A DNA stretch of 57,161 nucleotides from an uncultured Oscillospiraceae bacterium. GTDB taxonomy: Bacteria; Bacillota; Clostridia; Oscillospirales; Ruminococcaceae. The notes below the pieces were generated by a model. It worked only from the letters and a program-made list of their open reading frames with translations, made no database searches and was not told where the DNA came from. This document shows positions 33,539-43,406 of this stretch, piece after piece; position 1 is the first letter of the stretch, and each line of letters opens with the position of its first letter. A program made the position numbers and the translations under genes. Where the stretch lies: the NCBI GenBank assembly GCA_934446455.1, contig CAKSEE010000014.1:1-57161 (forward strand), written 5' to 3'.

Positions 33539-34372
33539 TTATCCGCCGAGAAGCTCTATATAATAAGGCAGCGCCTCCTCGAAATTCACGCCGTATTCGC
33601 GGCGGCAGGGGTCGGCCTTTGTAAGCTCCACGGCGCGGTAGGTGAACTTTACCGCCGTACCTGCCGCCTGCGTGAGGTTCTGCCCGCGCATATACGCGCC
33701 AAGCAGCGCAGACGCGAACAGGTCGCCCGTGCCGCTGCACGAGATGTCCTCCCTCGGCGTGAACGTCCCGAAGAACTCCCCGCCGTCAAGCCCCATAACG
33801 CCCGTAAGGTCGCGCCTGTCCTCGGGGAAGGCGCCCGTTATCACCGCGCGGCGGGCGCCAAGCTCCGCAAGGTCCTTCAGCAGCAGCCTGAAGTCGTCGC
33901 CGCTCGGGCGCTCCGTATAGGCTCTGCCCGTAAGCATACACGCCTCGGTAAAGTTTGGCGCGATTATGTCCGCGCGTGCGCACAATGCCCGCATTTTCTC
34001 AGGGTAATCGGGCGTGAGAGCGGCGTACAGCCTGCCGTCGTCCCCCATAACGGGGTCAACGAAAACAAGCGCGCCGTTACCCGCAAAGCGCTCAATAAAG
34101 CCGCATATCATCTCCATTTGCGCGCTTGACGCCATGTAGCCCGTGTAGAGCGCGTCAAACGTTATGCCAAGCTGTGCCAGCATATCGCTTATGGGCGCTA
34201 TCTCCCCGGTGAGGTCGCGCGAGTAGAAGCTGCTGAACCCCGTGTGGTTCGACAGCACCGCCGTGGGAATGCCGCAGCACTCAACGCCCGCCGCGGATAT
34301 CACGGGCAGCGCCGCCGTGAGCGAGCACCTCCCCACGCACGAAAAATCCTGTATCGTGACGATGCGCTTCAT
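33539..34372 (-). CDS. pdxK: Pyridoxine/pyridoxal/pyridoxamine kinase
   Basis: 277 residues. Ribokinase fold: IQDFSCVGRCSLTAALPVI near the start, ALVFVDPVMGDDGRLY, IIAPNFTEACMLTGR and the catalytic anion hole CSGTGDLFASALLGAY with Asp of GTGD. Resembles PdxY/PdxK-type kinases of Clostridia that phosphorylate vitamin B6 vitamers. The start overlaps the stop of the histidine kinase gene by 4 bp (ATGA). Confidence 0.92.
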   Translation of the reverse strand: MKRIVTIQDFSCVGRCSLTAALPVISAAGVECCGIPTAVLSNHTGFSSFYSRDLTGEIAPISDMLAQLGITFDALYTGYMASSAQMEMICGFIERFAGNGALVFVDPVMGDDGRLYAALTPDYPEKMRALCARADIIAPNFTEACMLTGRAYTERPSGDDFRLLLKDLAELGARRAVITGAFPEDRRDLTGVMGLDGGEFFGTFTPREDISCSGTGDLFASALLGAYMRGQNLTQAAGTAVKFTYRAVELTKADPCRREYGVNFEEALPYYIELLGG

Positions 34373-37257
34373 TCTCCGTCAGCACCTCTTCTCATGTCGC
34401 CAAAGTGGCGCACAAGCTCCGCGCAGAGCCCCGGTATCTCAATGGGCTTTGCGATATGCCCGTTCATGCCGCATTCAAGCGCCCTGTTTACGTCCTCGAT
34501 AAAGGCGTTGGCGGTCATTGCGACAACAGGCACGGAAGCGGCGTCAGGGCGGTTAAGCGCGCGTATCCTGCGCGTCGCCTCATAGCCGTCCATAACAGGC
34601 ATTTGTATATCCATAAAAATAAGGTCGTAATAGCCCACCGCAGACCGCGCGAAGCTCTTTACCGCCTCCTCGCCGTTTACGGCGTACTCCACGGCAAGTC
34701 CCGCCTCGCTTAAGAATTCGCCCGCTATCTCCGCGTTGAACGGCAGGTCCTCCGCAAGAAGCACGCGCTTTCCCTTGAAATCGTAGTCCGACATACGCAC
34801 GCGCTCGCGCACATGAAGCCGCGCGTTTTCCGAGCTTCTGCCCTCGCTGCCGTGCTTCAGGCACACCGCAACATCCACCGCAGACCCGCGCCCCGGCTCG
34901 CTTGATATCTTGATATCGCCGTTCATCATGCGCGCTATGTTCATTGCAATGGGCATGCCAAGCCCCGTTCCCTGCACGGTGCTTACGCGCTTTTCGTCCG
35001 CGCGCACAAACGGGTCGAACACCCTCTCCAGAAACTCCTGCGACATACCTATGCCGTTGTCCACCACCGTAAACAGGTAGCGGCTCACGTCCTGCCGTTC
35101 GGGTTCAAGCTCTACGGCGGTAAACGATATTTCGCCGCCGTCGGGCGTGTACTTAACGGCGTTGGAGAGGATATTCAGCAGAAGCTGCCGCAGCCTTGTG
35201 CTGTCGCCGATAACGTCGTCGCGCAGCTTTCCGACATTTGCAATAAGTCTGTGATGCTTTTTGTCCGCGAGCGGCTTTACTATGCTTATAAGGTCGCCGA
35301 TGAACGCCACAAGGCTGAACGTTTCCTGCGCCAGCACGAACTTTCCGCTTTCAATCGCGCTGAGGTCAAGCACATTGTTGATAAGCTCCAGCAGGTGATG
35401 TCCCGCGCTGTCTATCTTCTCCATGCAGTCGCTCACGCGGTCGGCGTCGTTTATGTGCTCGCGCGCTATCGCGGACATTCCGAGAATGGAGTTCAGCGGG
35501 GTGCGTATGTCGTGGCTCATCTGCGACATGAACACGGACTTTGCACGGTTGGCGTTGTTCGCCTGGTTGAACGCATCGCGCAGGGTCTGCTCTATGCGCT
35601 TTGACTCGCTGCGCTCAAACGTGACGTTGCGCACGATGGTAAGACCCCAGACCTCATTCGTTTCAAGGTCCTGCGTCAGCAGCACCTGCTCGCGGAACAC
35701 TCCGCGCCGCCCCTCTATCTCAAACTCGTACTCCGTGTCAAAGGTGAAGCGCTTGGAGTTGAACATATCCAGCAGCGTCTGCGTGCAGAACGTGCGGCGG
35801 AACACCTCCGCCTCCTGCTCGGTGGTGAAATACTTCGACTTACGCTCAATGTACTCGTTATACGAGCAGGGTATGCCGAGCTTAAGCAGCGGGAGAAGCG
35901 GCTGCGTATCGTCCTCCTCTATCGCTTCCTCAAAAATGGTGTCGGTGGTTACATTATAAGTATAAACAGCCATCGCAGAGGACAATATAGCCTTTCTGTA
36001 CTGCCGCTCAGAGCGCAGCGCGAACTCAAGCGCCTGCTTGCTGCGCAGCTCCTTTTCCTTCTCGTCGTTTATCGGCATTACGGACACTATCGCCATGTAG
36101 GGACTGCGCTCTTCGTCCGCTGCGGACTGGAACGCCTGCACTCTCACCCACTCGTAGGCGCCGTTTGGCGAAACCCTGTGGCGCACCTCCGCTTCAAGCA
36201 GGCTCTCGCCGTTGATGAAGCTCTTGCAGAGGCTGCGCGTCCTGAATCTGCCGAGAAGCTCAAGCCGCTGCGCGTCGTCAAGCTCGCATTCGCTCAGGTA
36301 CACGCTCATCCTGTCGTCAAAGCTGCCCATTTCCTCAAACCACTCGGCATACTCCCCCTGCCTTGACTTTGAGGAGTACATCATGCCCGTCTTGAGGTTC
36401 ACAAGGTCGAGCTCGCGGTACGGCAGGGCTATGCCGTCGAGCAGCCTGCGGCGCAGTTCTTCCTTGAACGCCTGCTGTTTTCTGTATTCAACCTCGGTGA
36501 GTATCACCATAAGGTCGTATTTGCCCGCAATGGGTTCGAGCAGGTGTACGTAATGCTGCTTCATCACGCTCTGCCTGCCGGTTTTGGGGTGGGTGTAATG
36601 TATCTCAAGCGCCATTTCGCCGTGGTGGCTGTCGAGGTAGCGCCTTATCGTCTGGCGCGCGGTAAAGCGCCTGAACTCGTCCGCGTCGTCGGGCAGAACA
36701 CACTGCAGGGCAAGCTCGCGCCAGCCGTCGTAGGTTATCTTCTTGCCAACAAGCCCGGGGGACACATAGTCGCGCAGGACGAGAATGCTGTTGGTGTCAA
36801 TGCCCGCAAGCGCGAAAAACGAGAACGACTCGAGCATTATGTCCATCGCCACGGCCTTGTAAAGCGACAGATCCTTCTGCTGAACATCCGTCTGCAAATG
36901 CACGGGCAGTATCTTGAAGAAGCCCTTTATCTGCGCGTGCTTTCCGTCGTTCTCAACAAGCACGCCCGTACATGAAACATTCGTAAGCCCCACGGTTTCG
37001 TGCCGCCAGCGGAAGCGCACCTCCGCCTGAAGCCCGCCTATACAGCTAGAAACGGCGTGCGCTATGGCAGCCCTGTCCTCGGGGAGAACACGCTCCATCC
37101 ATTCGTTAAAGGTACGCTCGGGGCTTGCACTGTGATTCAGCGCAAGCTTTTCAAGCACCTCGTCATCCATTTCAAGGGCGACTGCCCTGCCGTTTTCGGT
37201 GGTCAAGGTGTAAACTCCCGTCATTCCCGAGTTTACACTGCCGCGCGATTGTTTCAT
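34369..37257 (-). CDS. Soluble hybrid sensor histidine kinase with C-terminal receiver
   Basis: 962 residues from ATG 37257; GGAGG 8 nt upstream excludes the TTG at 37272. No membrane segment. Several PAS-like domains occupy residues 1-560. Then HisKA SHDIRTPLNSILGMSAIA with His582, HATPase (LLNILSNAVKYTPDGGEISF, DNGIGM, GTGLGMPIAMNIA), and a receiver (LLAEDLPFNAEIA, phospho-acceptor Asp883 in IFMDIQMPVMDGYEATRR). It would pass phosphate internally His-Asp, with an unknown final output. A perfect inverted repeat lies in its first codons. Confidence 0.94.
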   Translation of the reverse strand: MKQSRGSVNSGMTGVYTLTTENGRAVALEMDDEVLEKLALNHSASPERTFNEWMERVLPEDRAAIAHAVSSCIGGLQAEVRFRWRHETVGLTNVSCTGVLVENDGKHAQIKGFFKILPVHLQTDVQQKDLSLYKAVAMDIMLESFSFFALAGIDTNSILVLRDYVSPGLVGKKITYDGWRELALQCVLPDDADEFRRFTARQTIRRYLDSHHGEMALEIHYTHPKTGRQSVMKQHYVHLLEPIAGKYDLMVILTEVEYRKQQAFKEELRRRLLDGIALPYRELDLVNLKTGMMYSSKSRQGEYAEWFEEMGSFDDRMSVYLSECELDDAQRLELLGRFRTRSLCKSFINGESLLEAEVRHRVSPNGAYEWVRVQAFQSAADEERSPYMAIVSVMPINDEKEKELRSKQALEFALRSERQYRKAILSSAMAVYTYNVTTDTIFEEAIEEDDTQPLLPLLKLGIPCSYNEYIERKSKYFTTEQEAEVFRRTFCTQTLLDMFNSKRFTFDTEYEFEIEGRRGVFREQVLLTQDLETNEVWGLTIVRNVTFERSESKRIEQTLRDAFNQANNANRAKSVFMSQMSHDIRTPLNSILGMSAIAREHINDADRVSDCMEKIDSAGHHLLELINNVLDLSAIESGKFVLAQETFSLVAFIGDLISIVKPLADKKHHRLIANVGKLRDDVIGDSTRLRQLLLNILSNAVKYTPDGGEISFTAVELEPERQDVSRYLFTVVDNGIGMSQEFLERVFDPFVRADEKRVSTVQGTGLGMPIAMNIARMMNGDIKISSEPGRGSAVDVAVCLKHGSEGRSSENARLHVRERVRMSDYDFKGKRVLLAEDLPFNAEIAGEFLSEAGLAVEYAVNGEEAVKSFARSAVGYYDLIFMDIQMPVMDGYEATRRIRALNRPDAASVPVVAMTANAFIEDVNRALECGMNGHIAKPIEIPGLCAELVRHFGDMRRGADGE
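37208..37238. promoter_or_regulatory. 10-bp inverted repeat at the 5' end of the kinase gene
   Basis: GTGTAAACTC (37208-37217) and GAGTTTACAC (37229-37238) are exact inverses with an 11-bp spacer, centre-to-centre 21 bp. It lies in codons 7-17 of the kinase gene and could be an operator or an mRNA hairpin. Confidence 0.5.
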
Positions 37258-37327
37258 GTGATGTACCTCCAAAAGGAAATGAAAGCCCGCGGGAATGCCG
37301 GCTTACCCCAACGTCATGCGCCGCGCC

Positions 37328-38515
37328 TCAGTCCCTGCTGTAAAGGTCGCGGGTGTAAACCTTGCCGGAAACGTCCGAAAGCTCCGCGCTGCGGCGGTTG
37401 GCAATGATAACGTCGGAAATGCGCTTGAACTCCTCAAAGTCCCCGCATATCTCATAATTGAAGAAGCCCTGCCCCTTTTTAAGCGTGGGCTCATACACGA
37501 CAACGCGCAGCCCCTTTGCGGAAAGGCGCTTCATAATGCCCTGTATCGAGCTCTGGCGGAAGTTGTCGGAGTTGGATTTCATTGTAAGGCGGTATACGCC
37601 CACAGTCTTAACGCCGAGGGAGGCTATGTGGTCTGCAATATAGTCCTTGCGGGTGGCGTTCGCGGAAACTATCGCGGTTATGATATCGTTCGGCACGTCC
37701 GCAAAATTAGCGAGAAGCTGCTTTGTGTCCTTTGGCAGGCAGTAGCCGCCGTAACCGAACGAGGGGTTGTTGTAATGCCCGCCGATACGCGGGTCAAGGC
37801 ATACGCCGTCGATAATCTGGCGCGCGTTCAGCCCCTTCATTTCAGCGTAGGTGTCAAGCTCGTTGAAATACGCCACGCGCAGCGCAAGGTAAGTGTTGGA
37901 GAAGAGCTTGACCGCCTCCGCCTCGGTAGGGTCGGTGTAAAGCACGGGGATATCCTGCTTTATCGCGCCCTCGCACAGCAGCCCCGCAAACAGCTTTGCG
38001 GCCTCGAACGCCTGCGCGTCGTCATGCGGCGCGCCTACGATTATGCGGGAGGGATAGAGGTTATCGTAAAGCGCCTGCCCCTCGCGCAGAAACTCGGGCG
38101 AAAATATTATCCTGCCGCAGCCGAACTGCTTTCTGATACCCATGGTGTAGCCCACGGGAACGGTGGATTTTATAACTATCACCGCCCTGTCGTTTACGCC
38201 CAGTATCTGCTCTATTACGCTCTCAACGGAGCTTGTGTCAAAATAGTTCTTTTCTGTGTCGTAATTCGTGGGGGTGGCGATAATTACAACGTCGGCGCTC
38301 GTGTAGGCGCTGCGCCAGTCCGTTGTGGCGGTAAGGTCAAGCTCCTTTTCCGCAAGGTACTTTTCAATGTACTCGTCGGCTATCGGCGAGCGGCGTTCGT
38401 TGAGAAGCCTTACCTTTTCCTCGATGATATCCACCGTTGTTACGCTGTGGTGCTGAGAAAGCAGCACAGCATTTGAAAGCCCGACATATCCCGTTCCTGC
38501 GACTGTTATCTTCAT
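37328..38515 (-). CDS. ugd: UDP-glucose 6-dehydrogenase
   Basis: 395 residues. NAD-binding start [48 protein letters not shown], and the catalytic Cys in [18 protein letters not shown] (about residue 260). It oxidises UDP-glucose to UDP-glucuronate with two NAD, for acidic polysaccharides. The upstream sequence holds a full consensus promoter and AAGGGG ribosome site. The kinase gene follows after 70 bp, so read-through into that cluster is possible. Confidence 0.96.
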   Translation of the reverse strand: MKITVAGTGYVGLSNAVLLSQHHSVTTVDIIEEKVRLLNERRSPIADEYIEKYLAEKELDLTATTDWRSAYTSADVVIIATPTNYDTEKNYFDTSSVESVIEQILGVNDRAVIVIKSTVPVGYTMGIRKQFGCGRIIFSPEFLREGQALYDNLYPSRIIVGAPHDDAQAFEAAKLFAGLLCEGAIKQDIPVLYTDPTEAEAVKLFSNTYLALRVAYFNELDTYAEMKGLNARQIIDGVCLDPRIGGHYNNPSFGYGGYCLPKDTKQLLANFADVPNDIITAIVSANATRKDYIADHIASLGVKTVGVYRLTMKSNSDNFRQSSIQGIMKRLSAKGLRVVVYEPTLKKGQGFFNYEICGDFEEFKRISDVIIANRRSAELSDVSGKVYTRDLYSRD

Positions 38516-38592
38516 CTTATTCTATCCCCTTATGTGAGTTTTGTGGTATTGTGTTATATTCTGCCCGAAAAGCGGGCGCAGCTGTACACTTT

Positions 38593-38621
38593 ATTATATA
38601 ACGTTATTCGCTTTTTGTCAA
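38593..38621 (-). promoter_or_regulatory. Consensus promoter of ugd
   Basis: Minus strand TTGACA (38616-38621), 17 bp, TATAAT (38593-38598). The leader has a small hairpin GCCCG/CGGGC at about 38561-38576. Confidence 0.92.
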
Positions 38622-38687
38622 GATATACGCAAAATTATCGCGCGGCGGCAGTCGGTGGGAATTTATGCGCGGAAATTGCGAAAGCTG

Positions 38688-38716
38688 TTGAAATCGGACG
38701 GAAACTGTGGTATACT
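38688..38716 (+). promoter_or_regulatory. Promoter of the AraC regulator gene
   Basis: TTGAAA (38688-38693), 17-bp spacer, TATACT (38711-38716). Confidence 0.8.
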
Positions 38717-38743
38717 AGTTCTATATGAGAGGGGGGCTTGTCG

Positions 38744-39568
38744 TTGATAAACGCCGTGTATCCCGCGCCGATAAACCAGACGGTGCTGCCGTTTTACCTG
38801 ACAGGCGCAGGCGTGTGCGACCCCGAATACGACGTCTGCCGCGAAACGGGGCTCGCCTCGCACCAGCTGCTGTATACCGAAAACGGCTGCGGCGTGCTGG
38901 AAGTCGGCGGGCAGACCTTTAAGCAGGGCGCGGGGAGCCTGTTTTACTTAGCGCCTGGGGTACCGCACCGCTACCGCCCCGAAAACGGCGGGTGGCGAAC
39001 GTGCTGGGCGGTATTCCGCGGGCGGGAGCTTGGCGAGATAATGCCGCGCCTTGGCTTTAACGGCTATGCAAGCGCCGAAAACGCCGTGACGGACGAAATG
39101 CGCGCGCTCTTCACGCGGGTGCTTGCAGCGGCTTCCGACCCGCTGGGCAGGGAGAAATGCTCGCTGCTTATATACGAGTACGTGCTTGCCGCGCGGCGGG
39201 CGCTGTTCTTCCCTGCCGCGCGCAGCAGCGAGCCCGTGCAGCGCGTGCTTGTGTTTGTGGACGAGCATTACGGCGAGGACATCACGCTCTCGCAGCTGAC
39301 TGAGCTATGGGCGGGCGGGCGCGCTGTAACGCCGCAGCACTTCTGCCGCGTGTTCAGAAGCGCCACGGGTATGCGCCCCATGGAATACATAGCCCGAAAG
39401 CGCATAGCGCGCGCAAAGCTCATGCTGTGGAACACCGAAAGCACCGCAGCGGAAATAGGGCGGCTGTGCGGCTACACCGACCCCACATATTTCGGCGCGG
39501 TATTCCGCAGGTACGAGGGTATCTCCCCCGGAGAATACCGCAGAAAAAAAGGCGCGGACATAATCTGA
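38744..39568 (+). CDS. AraC-family transcriptional regulator
   Basis: 274 residues from TTG 38744, chosen because AGAGGGGGG ends 7 nt upstream; TTG 38738 is too close. Residues 1-105 are a cupin-like effector domain (GCGVLEVGGQTFKQGAGSLFYLAPGVPHRY). Residues about 170-274 are two helix-turn-helix units (DITLSQLTELWAGG, VTPQHFCRVFRSATGMRPMEYI, STAAEIGRLCGYTDPTYFGAVFRR). Such regulators often respond to sugars and control neighbouring glycoside hydrolase genes; the GH25 and GH3 genes follow on the same strand. Inference only for the ligand. Confidence 0.93.
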   Translation: MINAVYPAPINQTVLPFYLTGAGVCDPEYDVCRETGLASHQLLYTENGCGVLEVGGQTFKQGAGSLFYLAPGVPHRYRPENGGWRTCWAVFRGRELGEIMPRLGFNGYASAENAVTDEMRALFTRVLAAASDPLGREKCSLLIYEYVLAARRALFFPAARSSEPVQRVLVFVDEHYGEDITLSQLTELWAGGRAVTPQHFCRVFRSATGMRPMEYIARKRIARAKLMLWNTESTAAEIGRLCGYTDPTYFGAVFRRYEGISPGEYRRKKGADII

Positions 39569-39611
39569 AAACAAATCGTTGCACGATACCGAACACATTC
39601 AAGGGGATAAT

Positions 39612-40547
39612 ATGGCTAAATATACGGAAAACTACACTAAACGAGGGAAGATAATATGCGCGGCGCTCGCGGTGCTGTGCGGCGCAGGAATAGTGACGTC
39701 GGCGGCGCTTGGCGTGGAGAACGCCCGCCTTAAGGCGCATATCTCGCGGCTGACGCACGAATACGAGCCTTTTACCGGGGAAACGGACGAGCCGGCGGAA
39801 AGCGCTCCCGACGGGGACGCGGGCAGCGTTGACAAATACCCGATGATACACGGCGCGGCGCTAAACACACGCAATATGTCGCGTCTGATAAAGGGCATGG
39901 ACGGGCGCTTTACGCTCTACGGACAGGACGGCGCGCGCAAAAGCAGGCTCGGCGTGGATGTTTCCTCTCATCAGGGGAAAATCGACTGGGAGGCGGCTGC
40001 CGCGGACGGAATAGAGTTCGCGTTCATTCGCGCGGGCTACCGCGGGTACGAAACGGGGCGGCTGGCGGAGGATTCCCGCTTTATCGAGAACGCCGAGGGC
40101 GCTTACGCTGCGGGAATAGACGTCGGGCTGTACTTCTACTCGCAGGCGCTTACCGAGCCGGAGGCGCGCGAGGAAGCGGAGTACCTCGTATCCTGCATAG
40201 AGGAGCTCAGCGCCGAGATAACGCTGCCGCTCGTGTTCGACTGGGAGCTGCCCGAGGGCGAGAACGTGCGCACCGAGGAGCTCAGCGGCGAGGAGCAGAC
40301 CCGCTGCTGCGAGGCGTTCTGCGCGGCAGTACGCGAGGCGGGATATGAAGCGGCGTACTATTCGTCCGTGAACACCGCGATATTCCGCTACGACTTAGCG
40401 GCGCTGCACGATGAAACGCTCTGGCTCGCGCAGTACACCGACGAGCCCGACTTCCCCTACCGCCACGACATATGGCAATTCACCTGCTTTGGCAGGGTAG
40501 ACGGCATAGACACCTACACCGACCTTAATCTTATGTATATCGACTAA
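39612..40547 (+). CDS. Membrane-anchored GH25 lysozyme-like protein
   Basis: 311 residues from ATG 39612, with AAGGGG upstream. A single N-terminal membrane anchor (IICAALAVLCGAGIVTSAAL) and a coiled linker precede the GH25 domain from about residue 113: LGVDVSSHQGKIDWEAAAAD, FIRAGYRG, VGLYFYSQALTEPEA, LVFDWELPEG with the catalytic Asp/Glu of DWE, and HDIWQFT. It cleaves beta-1,4 glycosidic bonds of peptidoglycan. It lies 43 bp after the regulator and 12 bp before the GH3 gene. Confidence 0.93.
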   Translation: MAKYTENYTKRGKIICAALAVLCGAGIVTSAALGVENARLKAHISRLTHEYEPFTGETDEPAESAPDGDAGSVDKYPMIHGAALNTRNMSRLIKGMDGRFTLYGQDGARKSRLGVDVSSHQGKIDWEAAAADGIEFAFIRAGYRGYETGRLAEDSRFIENAEGAYAAGIDVGLYFYSQALTEPEAREEAEYLVSCIEELSAEITLPLVFDWELPEGENVRTEELSGEEQTRCCEAFCAAVREAGYEAAYYSSVNTAIFRYDLAALHDETLWLAQYTDEPDFPYRHDIWQFTCFGRVDGIDTYTDLNLMYID

Positions 40548-40559
40548 CGGAGGCACAGC

Positions 40560-43313
40560 ATGGAACAGATGAAACTGGATTGGAACGAATACCTTGAAAC
40601 CGCGCGGCAGGCTGCCGCAGAGGGCATGGTGCTGCTTGAGAACAACGGCGCGCTGCCCCTTAAAAAGGAAGAAACGCTCGCGGTTTTCGGGCGGATACAG
40701 GAGCATTATTATAAGAGCGGCACAGGCTCGGGCGGGCTTGTAAACGTGACAAAGGTTTGGAACATCACCGAGGGGCTGGAAGAATGCGGCATTACCCTTG
40801 AGCCGACCCTGCGCGCCGTTTACGCCGCATGGGAGGCCGAAAACCCGATAGACAAGGGCGTGGGCTGGGGCGGCGAGCCATGGTCGCAGCGCGAAATGCC
40901 GCTTTCTGACGAGGTTTGCGCCACAGCGGCACAGGCAGCGCCCGCCGCACTCTGCATAATCGGAAGGACCGCAGGCGAGGAGCAGGATCAGAGCGAAAGC
41001 GGCGGATCCTACCTGCTGTCGGATACGGAGCTTGAAATGCTGCGCACTGTACGCCGCCACTTTGCAAAAATGACCGTCGTGCTGAACGTCGGCGGCATTA
41101 TCGACATGAAGTGGGTTGCTGAAATCTCCCCAGACGCCGTGCTGTACGCATGGCAGGGCGGCATGGTGGGCGGGCTTGCCACGGCGGACGTCCTCACGGG
41201 CAGGGTTTCCCCCTGCGGAAAGCTTACGGACACCATTGCCCGCAGCATTTCCGACTACCCCTCCGCGCCCTACTTCGGCGACAGTCTGCGCAACTTCTAC
41301 AGCGAGGATATTTACGTCGGCTACCGCTGGTTTGAAACGTTCGCGCCCGAAAATGTGCTTTACCCGTTCGGCTTCGGACTGTCGTACACGCGCTTTGAGA
41401 TAAAGCCGCGCGCGGTCGTTCATACAGGGGGGACGCTCGCGGAGATAACCGCTGACGTTACCAACACGGGCGCCGCGCACGGCAGGGAGGTCGTCTGCGC
41501 GTATGTGAGCGCGCCGCAGGGACGGCTCGGCAAGCCCGCGCGCGTGCTGTGCGCCTTTGAAAAAACGCGCGTTCTCGCCCCGAACGAAACGCAGACCCTC
41601 ACCCTGCGCGCAGACCTCGCGCACGTTTCTTCCTACGACGACGGCGGCGTTACGGGCGAGCGCTTCTGCTATATCCTCGAGGAGGGGCGCTACGCGTTCT
41701 ATGTCGGCACGGACGTAAGAAGCGCAGCTCCCGCAGGGGACGTCGAGCTTCCGCAGACCGTGTCTGCCCGCTGCAAAACGGCGTGCGCGCCCGTGCTGCC
41801 GTTTGAGCGCATTGTAAATAAAAACGGCTTCCCCGTTAAGGAAGCAACGCCACTTTGCACAAAGGACATGGACGAGCGCCGCGCGGAGGAGCTTCCCGCA
41901 GAAATACCGCAGACGGGAGAGCACGGCATTAAGCTTTGCGACGTTGCAAGCGGCGCGCACACGATGTCGGAGTTCATAGCGCAGCTTTCCGACGAGGAGC
42001 TGAGCTGCATAGTCCGCGGCGAGGGCATGGGCAGCCCGCTTGTTACGGCGGGAACGGCAAGCGCGTTCGGCGGCGTTACCGAATCGCTGCGCGAAAAGGG
42101 CATTCCCTGCGGCTGCTGCGACGACGGTCCCTCGGGTATGCGCCTTGACTGCGGCACAAAGGCGTTTTCGCTGCCCAACGGCACCATGCTTGCGTGCACG
42201 TTCAACCCCGCGCTTGTGGAGCGGCTGTACGCGCTTGCGGGCGTGGAAGTCGCCGCAAACAAGGTGGAGTGCCTGCTGGGTCCCGGCATGAACATTCACC
42301 GCCACCCGCTCAACGGCCGCAACTTCGAGTATTTCAGCGAGGACCCGCTTGTAACGGGAAAGACCGCCGCCGCGCAGGTAAGAGGACTTCACAGCGCGGG
42401 CGTTTCGGGGACGATAAAGCACTACTGCGCGAACAATCAGGAAACGGGGCGGCACGTTATAGACTCCGTTGTGTCCGAAAGGGCGCTGCGCGAGATATAC
42501 CTGCGCGGCTTTGAGATAGCCGTGAAAGAGGGCGGCGCAGACAGCGTAATGACGACCTACGGCTCGCTCAACGGCCTTTGGACGGCGGGAAACTACGACC
42601 TTTGCACAACCATACTGCGCGGAGAGTGGGGCTTCAACGGCATGGTGATGACCGATTGGTGGGCGGACATCAACGAGCGCGGCACGCCGCAGGGCAAAAC
42701 GAACTTCGCGCAGATGGTGCGCGCGCAGAACGATGTTTACATGGTATGCGCCGACAGCGCCCGCAACAACGACAACACGCTGTCCTCCCTTGCGGAGGGG
42801 CTGCTTACGCGCGGGGAGCTTCAGCGCTGCGCCGCTAACATCTGCGCTTTTGCCGCGCTCAGCAACGCAATGCGCCGCCTGTGCGGCACAATGCCCGAAA
42901 TCACGATACTGAACCGCCCCGAAGACGAGGGCGCGGAGCAGAGCGGCGACGTTGTATTCCACAAGCTGGACGGCGCGGCGGTGATACCGCTCGAGGGCGT
43001 GCCAACCGAGCGCGGCAGCAGCTACGTGTTTGCGCTGGACGTGCAGAAGCTCGGCAATTACCGCCTTACGCTCACCGCGAAAAGCTCGCTGTCGCACACG
43101 GCGCAGCTGCCCGTAACGTTCTTTAAGACAGGCTTCCCCGAGTGCGTGTTCACGTTCAGCGGCACTGACGGCAAGTGGGCGCAGATAGAGCGCAGCGCGA
43201 TATTCTATTCCCGCTTCATCACGTGCAGGCTCTACTTCGCGCAGGGCGGTCTGGAGCTTAAGGAGCTGTCGTTCGACTTTCTGAGCGAAATGGCAGGCGG
43301 ACAGATGAGCTGA
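40560..43313 (+). CDS. Circularly permuted GH3 beta-glucosidase-like enzyme
   Basis: 917 residues; CGGAGG upstream. Domain order is reversed from most GH3 proteins: residues 1-280 are the alpha/beta sandwich (AAEGMVLLENNGALPLKK, VGYRWFETF), about 280-390 a fibronectin-III-like domain (GREVVCAYVSAP), and about 470-840 the (alpha/beta)8 catalytic domain: DDGPSGMR, LGPGMNIHRHPLNGRNFEYF, VSGTIKHYCANNQE and GMVMTDWWAD with nucleophile Asp699. The last 100 residues are a beta-rich extra. No signal peptide, so cytoplasmic. This permutation is known from Ruminococcus albus-type enzymes. Confidence 0.95.
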   Translation: MEQMKLDWNEYLETARQAAAEGMVLLENNGALPLKKEETLAVFGRIQEHYYKSGTGSGGLVNVTKVWNITEGLEECGITLEPTLRAVYAAWEAENPIDKGVGWGGEPWSQREMPLSDEVCATAAQAAPAALCIIGRTAGEEQDQSESGGSYLLSDTELEMLRTVRRHFAKMTVVLNVGGIIDMKWVAEISPDAVLYAWQGGMVGGLATADVLTGRVSPCGKLTDTIARSISDYPSAPYFGDSLRNFYSEDIYVGYRWFETFAPENVLYPFGFGLSYTRFEIKPRAVVHTGGTLAEITADVTNTGAAHGREVVCAYVSAPQGRLGKPARVLCAFEKTRVLAPNETQTLTLRADLAHVSSYDDGGVTGERFCYILEEGRYAFYVGTDVRSAAPAGDVELPQTVSARCKTACAPVLPFERIVNKNGFPVKEATPLCTKDMDERRAEELPAEIPQTGEHGIKLCDVASGAHTMSEFIAQLSDEELSCIVRGEGMGSPLVTAGTASAFGGVTESLREKGIPCGCCDDGPSGMRLDCGTKAFSLPNGTMLACTFNPALVERLYALAGVEVAANKVECLLGPGMNIHRHPLNGRNFEYFSEDPLVTGKTAAAQVRGLHSAGVSGTIKHYCANNQETGRHVIDSVVSERALREIYLRGFEIAVKEGGADSVMTTYGSLNGLWTAGNYDLCTTILRGEWGFNGMVMTDWWADINERGTPQGKTNFAQMVRAQNDVYMVCADSARNNDNTLSSLAEGLLTRGELQRCAANICAFAALSNAMRRLCGTMPEITILNRPEDEGAEQSGDVVFHKLDGAAVIPLEGVPTERGSSYVFALDVQKLGNYRLTLTAKSSLSHTAQLPVTFFKTGFPECVFTFSGTDGKWAQIERSAIFYSRFITCRLYFAQGGLELKELSFDFLSEMAGGQMS

Positions 43314-43338
43314 GCGCGGTTATCTCTGAAAAATGAAT

Positions 43339-43364
43339 CTGCCTCCTTCGCACAAAGGGGGCAG
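43339..43364 (-). terminator. Terminator of the DHH gene
   Basis: Minus strand 10-bp stem CTGCCCCCTT/AAGGAGGCAG followed by ATTCATTTTTC. Confidence 0.7.
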
Positions 43365-43371
43365 AAAAATT

Positions 43372-43401
43372 ACGGGGCTGTCGCAAAACAGCCCCGTTTT
43401 T
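43372..43401 (+). terminator. Terminator of the GH25-GH3 operon
   Basis: 10-bp perfect stem ACGGGGCTGT/ACAGCCCCGT, 6-nt loop, then TTTTTAT. Confidence 0.92.
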
Positions 43402-43406
43402 ATGTA

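Noticed and set aside
40395..43097. A 900-codon open frame on the minus strand opposite the GH3 gene
   Set aside because: The plus frame has clear GH3 motifs, while the antisense translation is rich in Arg, His, Ala and Val with no recognisable domain; it is a result of GC-rich codon bias.
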